Below are positions 1-4,934 of a DNA stretch of 5,060 bases, one piece after another. This DNA is from Methanosarcinales archaeon. Its GTDB lineage: Archaea > Halobacteriota > Methanosarcinia > Methanosarcinales > Methanogasteraceae. The stretch's first letter is position 1. Every line of letters starts with the position of its first letter. Location of the stretch: assembly GCA_030605805.1 (NCBI GenBank), contig JAUWHQ010000015.1:1-5060 (forward strand), given 5' to 3'. The notes beneath the pieces were generated by a model. The model saw only the letters and a list, made by a program, of their open reading frames with translations. It had not been told where the DNA came from and ran no database searches. The translations under genes and the position numbers were made by a program.

Positions 1-105
1 CAATTCGGAATCCAGGATAGCTGGTGTCCGGATTCGCTGATCCAGCATCAGTCTACCGATCCTTGCAGCGCAATCCCTCTGTGTCACCTCAAAATATCGG
101 GTCAT
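1..105 (-). CDS. N-terminal fragment of a tRNA-guanine transglycosylase / archaeosine synthase (ArcS, TgtA2)-like protein, cut by the window edge
   Basis: The first 35 codons are visible, starting at an ATG at 105-103 and open through base 1. The protein begins MTRYFEVTQRDCAARIG, followed by RLMLDQRIRTPAILD. The pattern FEV-x(2)-RD-x-AARIG-x-L, then an I/V-R-TPA-I/L stretch, is the typical start of archaeal TGT-fold proteins. The 'YFEV..RD.AAR.G.L' wording fits ArcS/TgtA2 better than TgtA in my recollection. Such proteins act in the cytoplasm in making archaeosine at position 15 of archaeal tRNAs. TgtA exchanges guanine for preQ0, and ArcS completes the conversion. The start is strongly supported by GGAGGTG five bases upstream. 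The start codon overlaps the stop of a possible small upstream ORF (ATGA). TGT family membership is fairly sure; the ArcS versus TgtA choice cannot be settled from 35 residues. Confidence 0.62.
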   Translation of the reverse strand, partial: MTRYFEVTQRDCAARIGRLMLDQRIRTPAILDSEL

Positions 106-239
106 TTCAACACCTCCGCGGTCATGGCAGAGGGTAGCCCCCTGTCGGCGATCTCCGGCGATTCGATACGTGCCGGGGCGCGATCGAATTTTGCAGTGAA
201 ATCACTCTGATTTGTGATAGCCGCCAGCATGTCAGACAT
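102..239 (-). CDS. Possible 45-residue ORF upstream of, and overlapping, the TGT/ArcS-like gene
   Basis: An ORF starting at ATG 239-237 runs to TGA at 104-102. It begins MSDMLAAITNQSDFTAKF and ends LPSAMTAEVLK. The stop overlaps the ATG of the next gene as ATGA, the arrangement of translationally coupled archaeal genes. Residue use is unremarkable and protein-like, with no signal peptide or membrane segment. I do not recognise it. Against it being real: there is no Shine-Dalgarno sequence before the ATG, and the frame continues open upstream through the 9-bp repeats, so the boundary is arbitrary. It could be a small gene, the tail of a gene eroded by repeat insertion, or a chance frame in a leader. 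Confidence 0.25.
   Translation of the reverse strand: MSDMLAAITNQSDFTAKFDRAPARIESPEIADRGLPSAMTAEVLK
111..117 (-). promoter_or_regulatory. Ribosome binding site of the TGT/ArcS-like gene
   Basis: On the minus strand the bases read GGAGGTG, a near-perfect complement to the archaeal 16S rRNA 3' end, separated by five bases from the ATG at 105. It decides the start of the truncated gene at the left edge. Confidence 0.7.
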
Positions 240-273
240 TCGTGCAATTCGTACCATTCGTGTTATTCGTGAT
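238..273. repeat. Four tandem 9-bp units, consensus ATTCGTGNN
   Basis: Four consecutive 9-base units start at 238, 247, 256 and 265. All begin ATTCGT; three have G at position 7 and the second has A. The last two bases of each unit vary (CA, CC, TT, AT). The last two units also form the left arm of the adjoining inverted repeat. The array lies in the spacer between the symporter gene and the TGT/ArcS-like gene. It looks like a degenerate short-period dispersed repeat rather than a coding or CRISPR element. Confidence 0.85.
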
Positions 274-308
274 CTCTCGATGCTGATTTTATCACGAATA
301 ACACGAAT
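256..308. repeat. Perfect 18-bp inverted repeat with 17-base loop
   Basis: The left arm, ATTCGTGTTATTCGTGAT at 256-273, is the exact reverse complement of 291-308; the loop is 274-290. Each arm is two 9-bp units of the ATTCGTGNN repeat, so the right arm is an inverted copy of units three and four. In RNA from either strand this would fold into a long stable hairpin. It begins about 25 bases past the stop of the symporter gene, where it could act as a 3'-end processing, stabilising or termination structure. No T-tract follows on the minus strand, so a simple intrinsic terminator is not supported. Confidence 0.85.
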
Positions 309-325
309 CCGGCTATCGCCAGAAT

Positions 326-343
326 AGCGCAGATTACACAGAT
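326..343. repeat. Second short-period repeat, two 9-base units sharing C-R-CAGAT, spanning the symporter stop codon
   Basis: The bases AGCGCAGAT and TACACAGAT sit back to back (326-334 and 335-343) and agree at six of nine positions. They have the same 9-base period as the ATTCGTGNN array nearby but a different core. The stop codon of the symporter (336-334) lies inside this pair, so the last two or three residues of that protein may derive from repeat sequence. I recall similar ...GCAGATTACACAGAT... strings as common dispersed repeats in archaeal and bacterial genomes, but cannot verify that here. Confidence 0.4.
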
Positions 344-2172
344 CCGGATGCCACATCCAGGACCTCACGGTACGCCGCAAACATCTCTGCCCTGATATCA
401 TCCACCTGATCCGCACCCGGCTCGGCAAATATCCATACCTGATCCTCGCCGCCGTGCACGATCCTCGGACATGCAAGCATGTCAGTGCTCGACAGCCGGT
501 ATGCGACCTCAACCCCGCTCGGTGCGATCCATGCATCAGTATCTGTGAGTTTCAGGACCAGTTTGCCCCAGTCGAACCTGCTCTTCGTCTTGATCACGGC
601 GCTGAGATGGACGCGCTCTCCTGAAGCGTACTCATCGATCCCGCTTTTGAACCGCCTGTATGCAGGGTCGCCCGGATCCACTGACACCTTCTTCAGGAAA
701 CGCTCTGCCACGTCGGCAAAGAATGGGGCAAGCCTGCGATCATCCGGTTTCGGCGTTGCGAGCGATACCCCGACAAACGTGACTGCGCTCAGCAATACCC
801 CAATCAAAACGCCGTGTTCGATGAGAAGTGGTGAAATATCATCCAATTTCCCGAAATACGTAGCTTCTGCAATGATCAGTGCGATCTGCGCGCCGCCGCC
901 GATGACCAGCCCTGCAAGAGCCCCCTGCGCGGTCGCACGCCTCCAGAAGAGTGCGCCCATGATCGGAAGGAAATATGAAGCGGTACCGATGACGGTTGCC
1001 ATGATGACTGCATCAAGAATGGTCTCGACATGCATCGAGATTGCGGCAGAGACGATGACCATCGCCACGATCAGGACGCGGTTGATGGTTCGCATCTCGC
1101 CCATGGTCGCGCCGGGTTTAATGAACCGCTGGTAGATGTCCCTTGATAGGCATGATGCGCCCGATGTCGCAAACGTGTCTGCGCAGGACATCGAGGCTGC
1201 GGCAAAGCCTATCGCGATTGCTGCGATGACGACTGGTGATGCTGCAAACGTGTCCAGGATGAATATGAGGTACAGCTGTTCGGCAACGTGCGGATCAGGG
1301 GGCACTTCATACAGCGAGTGCAGTCCGATCGCCGCAAGGAAACATGCGCCGAACACGACCGCAATCAACACCGAGCCGATCAGCATTCCTGACCTGGCTG
1401 ATTTCACGTCTCTTGCCGCCCATACGCGCTGCCACGGGTCCTGCTCAGTTACCCAGCCCGGAAGCATGGCGATCTGCATGATAAAGACGCCGACGATCCC
1501 GCCAAGTGCGAACAGATTCCAGAAACCGGGCTCCATAGCGCCGAACAGGTCTGACACGGATACGTCCTGCCCGTGCGCCGGCGTAAAGAGCGCAAGTGCG
1601 CCAATCATAATCGCAAGAGCTGCAAGGAAGATAAACTGGATCGTGTCGGTCCAGATGACCGCTCGCAGACCCCCGAGCGTCACATAGAGCGAAATCGCGA
1701 TGATCATGATCGCTGCCGAGTAGATCGGGGGTATGCCGTAGAAGACCTCCAGCACATAGCCGAACCCCTTGAAATCGGCGACCGCAAAGAGTATCATCAC
1801 GATCGCAATCGCAATCGCAATCGGCGCCCGCAGCACCGGACCATACCTGATCTCAATCAGTTCGGGCTGTGTCAGCGACGGGAGCCGTTTGATTCGCGGA
1901 ACAAGGACGGCGATTAATGCAAGCGCAATAATATTCGGTGCAACAAAGATCCAGATCGATCCGAGCCCGATTGAGAGGAACATCCCGGTAACGCCGAACA
2001 ACGCACCCGCGGTGAGCCATGACGCCGCCGCAGACATCCCGATGTTTGCAGTCCCGATCTCCCTTCCCGCGATCCAGAAATCGGTCATAGTCCGCTGTTT
2101 CTTTGCAAAATGCCATCCAATCGCGACCAGTGCAGCGATATATAATACGAGTAATATCAGGAACGTGTACAT
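334..2172 (-). CDS. Sodium/solute symporter (SSF family) permease with a C-terminal soluble extension
   Basis: This 612-residue integral membrane protein belongs to the Na+/solute symporter family (PutP, PanF, ActP relatives). It would import an organic solute with sodium across the cytoplasmic membrane. Family marks are visible: an N-terminal helix (residues 2-22), then TDFWIAGR (30-37), the GGLRAVIWTDTIQF segment (167-180), a QDPWQRVWAARD loop (244-255), and the Ser/Ala/Asp-rich helix ASMSCADTFATSGAS (326-340) followed by SRDIY. The last of these corresponds to the helix that holds Na2-site serines in the family. About a dozen hydrophobic helices extend to about residue 472. The final ~140 residues are hydrophilic with W, F and L-rich strands, an extension not seen in short relatives such as PutP. 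The start ATG at 2172 has GGTGAG five bases upstream. The substrate cannot be told from sequence. The gene is divergent from ccdA. Confidence 0.92.
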   Translation of the reverse strand: MYTFLILLVLYIAALVAIGWHFAKKQRTMTDFWIAGREIGTANIGMSAAASWLTAGALFGVTGMFLSIGLGSIWIFVAPNIIALALIAVLVPRIKRLPSLTQPELIEIRYGPVLRAPIAIAIAIVMILFAVADFKGFGYVLEVFYGIPPIYSAAIMIIAISLYVTLGGLRAVIWTDTIQFIFLAALAIMIGALALFTPAHGQDVSVSDLFGAMEPGFWNLFALGGIVGVFIMQIAMLPGWVTEQDPWQRVWAARDVKSARSGMLIGSVLIAVVFGACFLAAIGLHSLYEVPPDPHVAEQLYLIFILDTFAASPVVIAAIAIGFAAASMSCADTFATSGASCLSRDIYQRFIKPGATMGEMRTINRVLIVAMVIVSAAISMHVETILDAVIMATVIGTASYFLPIMGALFWRRATAQGALAGLVIGGGAQIALIIAEATYFGKLDDISPLLIEHGVLIGVLLSAVTFVGVSLATPKPDDRRLAPFFADVAERFLKKVSVDPGDPAYRRFKSGIDEYASGERVHLSAVIKTKSRFDWGKLVLKLTDTDAWIAPSGVEVAYRLSSTDMLACPRIVHGGEDQVWIFAEPGADQVDDIRAEMFAAYREVLDVASGSV

Positions 2173-2177
2173 GTCAT

Positions 2178-2183
2178 CTCACC
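2178..2183 (-). promoter_or_regulatory. Ribosome binding site of the symporter gene
   Basis: The minus strand reads GGTGAG ending five bases before the ATG at 2172. It matches the GGTGA part of the archaeal anti-Shine-Dalgarno complement and supports the chosen start. Confidence 0.6.
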
Positions 2184-2242
2184 AATACCTTTTTTCGCGT
2201 AAATTGCGTCGTTGTGGTCGCATAAGGCATCGGGCTCGATGG

Positions 2243-2250
2243 CATATATA
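2243..2250 (-). promoter_or_regulatory. Candidate archaeal TATA box for the symporter gene
   Basis: On the minus strand TATATATG is preceded by the A-rich, BRE-like bases AAAAACAACAGG. Transcription would start about 25 bases downstream, near 2220, leaving a leader of about 50 bases that contains the GGTGAG site. The core is nearly symmetrical, so it could also serve the divergent ccdA gene, with a leader near 87 bases. A small inverted repeat (CATCG, GGCT, CGATG at 2228-2241) sits between the box and the expected start and could be an operator. Confidence 0.45.
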
Positions 2251-2322
2251 CCTGTTGTTTTTACCGCTCACGAAAACCCCAGATGCCGCAAACCCCATGC
2301 ATGAGCACAGAGCGGCGCCCCC

Positions 2323-2332
2323 ATAAGTATTA
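2323..2332 (+). promoter_or_regulatory. Weak TATA-like element positioned for a leaderless ccdA transcript
   Basis: The bases ATAAGTATTA lie about 30 bases before the ccdA ATG at 2359, the distance at which a transcript would start at or next to the start codon. No Shine-Dalgarno sequence precedes that ATG, which is what a leaderless mRNA would show. The match to a TATA consensus is poor. Confidence 0.2.
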
Positions 2333-2358
2333 CAATGCCAGCACACCGATTATAATCC

Positions 2359-2991
2359 ATGGTCACGTCCCAGATATCTCCGCTCATCGCATTTGTCGCT
2401 GGAATCGCAAGCGTGCTGTCGCCGTGCGTACTTCCGCTGCTTCCCGCAATCATGGCATACTCTGCTGAGACTGGGAAACTGCGACCCATCGCGATTGTAT
2501 CGGGCTTATGCATCTCCTTTACGGCGATGGGCGTGATAACATCCGCATTCGGCTCTGCTATCTACGGATATCTTGGATATATGGAAACCGCCGCCGAAAT
2601 TATTATTATCTTGCTTGGACTGGTCATGATCTTCGATATCCCGATCTTCGATAGAGTTGGGACGCTTGCGACTCAAAATATGCCCCGCGAGGGTTTGTTC
2701 GGTGGTCTGCTGCTTGGAATGTCGCTTGGCATCATCTGGATCCCGTGTGTCGGTCCGATACTCGGCGGCATCCTGACGATGGTTGCGCTCGACGGCAACA
2801 TCCTGCACGGGGGACTGCTGCTCTTTGTCTACTCGCTCGGGCTCGGCATCCCGATGCTCGGGGTGGCGTATCTTGCCAGCGCATCGACCGGGCGCATCAG
2901 GGCGATATCGGAGCACAGCCGGCTCATCAGGAGGATCGCGGGGTGCGTATTGATCCTGTTTGGAATCGGGATGTGGGCAGGGCTGATATGA
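2359..2991 (+). CDS. ccdA: CcdA/DsbD-family membrane thiol-disulfide electron carrier (cytochrome c biogenesis protein CcdA)
   Basis: This 210-residue polytopic protein has about six hydrophobic segments, the usual size of stand-alone CcdA. The paired active-site cysteines are visible in family context: LSPCVLPLLP (Cys23) in the first helix and IPCVGPILGG (Cys130) in the fourth, symmetrical halves of the two-fold repeat. CcdA takes electrons from cytoplasmic thioredoxin and passes them across the membrane to thiol proteins outside, in cytochrome c maturation or disulfide repair. The ATG at 2359 is the first possible start, because an in-frame TAA lies two codons upstream. No Shine-Dalgarno sequence precedes it. 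No haem lyase, thioredoxin or cytochrome gene is in view. The next gene encodes a cysteine-rich exported protein, a plausible client. Two further cysteines (51 and 196) are not family hallmarks. Confidence 0.93.
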   Translation: MVTSQISPLIAFVAGIASVLSPCVLPLLPAIMAYSAETGKLRPIAIVSGLCISFTAMGVITSAFGSAIYGYLGYMETAAEIIIILLGLVMIFDIPIFDRVGTLATQNMPREGLFGGLLLGMSLGIIWIPCVGPILGGILTMVALDGNILHGGLLLFVYSLGLGIPMLGVAYLASASTGRIRAISEHSRLIRRIAGCVLILFGIGMWAGLI

Positions 2992-2994
2992 TGA

Positions 2995-3067
2995 GTGGTA
3001 CGTTGAGTATGTAGGATAGGTTGGGTGGTATATTGAGTAGTGCATTGTGTGGTGCATGGGGGGAGTA
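2995..3067 (+). repeat. C-poor, GT-rich spacer with ~30-base degenerate direct repeats and a possible G-quadruplex
   Basis: GTGGTACGTTGAGTA at 2995-3009 recurs as GTGGTATATTGAGTA at 3025-3039 (13 of 15 identical, period 30). A looser third copy occurs at 3049-3067. The plus strand has only about three C in some 75 bases from the ccdA stop to the following gene, unlike anything else in the window. Within it, GGATAGGTTGGGTGG (3014-3028) has four G-runs with short loops and could form a two-tetrad quadruplex in the mRNA between the two genes. The third copy overlaps the possible start codons of the downstream gene. Confidence 0.55.
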
Positions 3068-4126
3068 GGTTTGGGCATAAAATGGGTTGCCGCGTTTGGT
3101 ATCGTCGTTCTGTCGGTTATAGCCGTATTCCAGGTCGCGATGGACCCCGCCCGCGAGATACCTGATCCATACTACCGGGCTATCGGACATGATATCACGA
3201 GCGAAACCAAACTGCGACAGACTCTGCCGCTCCTTGAGGACGCATATCAGGAGAATTATTTCGATTGCTCGGAGATGGCTGCGCTCATCGAGTGGTATCT
3301 CGAAGGGCATGGCGTCGATACGATGATCGTCACTGGAGAGCATAACCAGCCACACGATGTCTCTGTTGGCGGGTTTGAATACAAAAATAATTCCGGGGAT
3401 CACGCGTGGGTCGTATCAAACATATCAGGAAGGAGTTTTCTCATCGAGCCAACCATGGCACGCATCGTTCCGGAATCGCTTGAACGATACTACTTTCCTG
3501 ACAACAGATATAGCGACATCTATGACGTCGTGGACTCGAGCAGGTGCGCCTACGAATATGACTGGTGGACGGTGGTGGAGATCGATTCTCCTCTGCCGTT
3601 TCCAACCCCGGTCCGGTTACCTCCGGTATCAGGGCTTGAATCGGATATATTCGATCTGGTGAATCAGGAACGCGAGAAAAGCGGGTTTGCCGCCCTGAAC
3701 TGGAACGAAGAGATCGCAGGTGCTGCCCGGGCGCACAGCCGCGATCTTGCCGGCGCAGGCGGTGCAGGGGGCGTGGGTATGAAACGTGCGCCCGGAGATA
3801 TATTGCGGGACAATGACATCTATTATTTTGATATTACAGCATGCCGCACGCTTTCGATGCCGGGTCCGGTCTATAACTATGAAGAGTTCCTGAAAAACTG
3901 CATCAATGCATGGAAGAGCGACGAAACAGGACCGCAGATCACTGAACCCGATTTTGACGAGTCTGGGGTGGGCGCAGCAGTGGGTCCGGATGGATGCGTG
4001 TATTTCACCCATATCTCGATTGGGAGGATCTACTGCGGCTACAAGAACGCGCCGTGCTGCGCAGAGCAAGGTTATTATCCATGGTGCTATAAACCATGGA
4101 AATGCGATCGAGGAATATGTAAATAA
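3047..4126 (+). CDS. Membrane-anchored or secreted transglutaminase-like + degenerate CAP/SCP domain protein with six-cysteine tail
   Basis: The protein has up to 359 residues, numbered here from the most upstream start, GTG 3047. ATG 3056 and TTG 3071 are alternatives, and only TTG 3071 has a good ribosome site (GGAG at 3062-3065). A hydrophobic segment at about 12-31 is a signal peptide or anchor. Residues ~65-140 look like a transglutaminase/papain-like core: FDCSEMAALIEWYLEGHG (Cys74), GDHAWVV (His119) and FLIEPT (Glu134) give a Cys-His-Glu triad. Residues ~198-326 resemble a CAP/SCP domain: IFDLVNQEREKSG, LNWNEEIAGAARAHSRDLA (His230), and ESGVGAAVGPDGCVYFTHIS. The second CAP histidine and the GEN-type glutamate motif are not evident, so that domain looks degenerate. 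The end (330-359) holds six cysteines and many aromatics. It probably acts outside the cytoplasm, on cell-surface protein or peptide. CcdA just upstream could serve its cysteines. Confidence 0.8.
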   Translation: MWCMGGVGLGIKWVAAFGIVVLSVIAVFQVAMDPAREIPDPYYRAIGHDITSETKLRQTLPLLEDAYQENYFDCSEMAALIEWYLEGHGVDTMIVTGEHNQPHDVSVGGFEYKNNSGDHAWVVSNISGRSFLIEPTMARIVPESLERYYFPDNRYSDIYDVVDSSRCAYEYDWWTVVEIDSPLPFPTPVRLPPVSGLESDIFDLVNQEREKSGFAALNWNEEIAGAARAHSRDLAGAGGAGGVGMKRAPGDILRDNDIYYFDITACRTLSMPGPVYNYEEFLKNCINAWKSDETGPQITEPDFDESGVGAAVGPDGCVYFTHISIGRIYCGYKNAPCCAEQGYYPWCYKPWKCDRGICK

Positions 4127-4150
4127 GCGATGGCAAACAGGTAGATACTC

Positions 4151-4768
4151 ATGGCGATCCGCGACATAAAACCGACAAGGTCCGAGCTCATAGAACTGAA
4201 AAAGAGGATCAAACTCGCAGAGAGCGGGCATAAGCTGCTGAAGATGAAGCGCGACGGTCTGATCCTTGAGTTCTTTGAACTGCTCAACAAGGCAAAGGAT
4301 GTCCGGTCCGAGCTTGATACCGCTTATGCGGCTGCAAACGAAAAGATCGGGCTTGCAAAAGCTGTCGAGGGTGCTGTTTCAATAAAATCGACAGCGTTTG
4401 CGCTCAAGGACATGCCGCACATCGAACTTAAGAGTAAGAACGTGATGGGCGTGGTGGTTCCGAAGATCGAGTCATCCCAGATACGAAAGAACCTGTGCGA
4501 CCGCGGATACGGAATCATAGGGACGAGTTCTTGCATCGACGAGGCAGTGGAGGCGCACGAGACCCTCGTTGAGAAGATCATCGTTGCGGCTGAGATCGAG
4601 ACCGCGATGAAGAAACTGCTCGATGACATCGAACGGACCAAGCGAAGGGTCAACGCGCTCGAGTTTCGGGTGATTCCCGAACTTACCGGGGCAGAACGGT
4701 TCATCGAACTGCGCCTCGAAGAGATGGAGCGAGAAAACACGTTCAGGCTGAAGAGGATCAAGGCATGA
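4151..4768 (+). CDS. atpD: A-type (V/A-type) ATP synthase subunit D
   Basis: The 205-residue length is typical of archaeal subunit D. The N-terminal helix carries the family signature, IKPTRSELIELKKRIKLAES followed by GHKLLKMKRDGLILEFFELL (residues 27-46). The C-terminal helix has RRVNALEFRVIPEL (165-178) then ERFIELRLEEMERENTFRLK. These two long helices make the antiparallel coiled coil of the central rotor shaft that turns inside the A3B3 head and, with subunit F, couples to the membrane ring through subunit C. Residues 75-130 are the short globular middle. The ATG at 4151 is preceded by a weak AGGT at 4139-4142. The gene starts 24 bases after the transglutaminase-CAP gene. It is not preceded by atpB, the usual neighbour in archaeal ATP synthase operons, but it does overlap a small membrane protein gene downstream. 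Confidence 0.96.
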   Translation: MAIRDIKPTRSELIELKKRIKLAESGHKLLKMKRDGLILEFFELLNKAKDVRSELDTAYAAANEKIGLAKAVEGAVSIKSTAFALKDMPHIELKSKNVMGVVVPKIESSQIRKNLCDRGYGIIGTSSCIDEAVEAHETLVEKIIVAAEIETAMKKLLDDIERTKRRVNALEFRVIPELTGAERFIELRLEEMERENTFRLKRIKA

Positions 4769-4887
4769 TTGATCTTGCGGATCCGGAACTCCGTGGGGAA
4801 CTGTTGCGGTGGGCATGGCTCATCTCGATTGCCATGCTCGTGCTCGGATATGCCATCATCGCCCTCAAGATCACGGGGCGGTTTTAG
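4765..4887 (+). CDS. Small single-helix membrane protein, AhaG-like in position
   Basis: The 40-codon ORF starts at ATG 4765, overlapping the atpD stop as ATGA, and ends at TAG 4885-4887. AGAGG at 4752-4756 gives a ribosome site eight bases before the start. The protein begins MIDLADPELRGELLRW and has one hydrophobic helix at about residues 14-34, followed by KITGRF. The charge pattern (acidic N-terminus, basic C-terminus) predicts the N-terminus outside or a short hairpin-free anchor; I cannot settle topology. In Methanosarcina the ATP synthase operon ends with atpD followed by ahaG, a small hydrophobic protein of unclear role, and this ORF has the same placement and character. Direct homology is not shown by reading alone. 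Confidence 0.72.
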   Translation: MIDLADPELRGELLRWAWLISIAMLVLGYAIIALKITGRF

Positions 4888-4934
4888 GGAGCTTAACAAG
4901 TAATGCTATGCCGGGAGCGGGCTTTGGGACAATA

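Noticed and set aside
195..218. Short inverted repeats (AGTGA-AA-TCACT; ATCAC...GTGAT) in the spacer before the TGT/ArcS-like gene
   Set aside because: Five-base arms are expected by chance, and no TATA box nearby places them at an operator position.
479..1135. Long plus-strand frames opposite the symporter (also around 1136-1687, 1573-1917 and 1769-2326)
   Set aside because: They lie fully antisense to a clear membrane transporter and give low-complexity Ser/Ala/Thr- or Arg/Asp-rich products without domain signals, typical of antisense shadows.
2506..3078. Minus-strand frame opposite ccdA with a Tyr/His/Pro/Thr-rich start
   Set aside because: It is antisense to the active-site region of ccdA. 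Its odd composition at the start comes from translating the GT-rich repeat spacer in reverse.
4079..4100. Two CCATGG palindromes nine bases apart at the end of the transglutaminase-CAP gene
   Set aside because: They encode repeated Pro-Trp in the cysteine-rich tail, and the 6-bp stem is a weak structure explained by codon use.
4130..4144. Four-codon mini-ORF (ATG to TAG) just before atpD
   Set aside because: It is too short to distinguish from chance, with no ribosome site of its own.
3629..4231. Minus-strand frame opposite the transglutaminase-CAP gene
   Set aside because: The plus strand carries recognisable motifs in order, and the minus product has no coherent family features.
4324..4899. 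Minus-strand frames opposite atpD
   Set aside because: atpD is unambiguous; the reverse frames are Ser-rich shadows.
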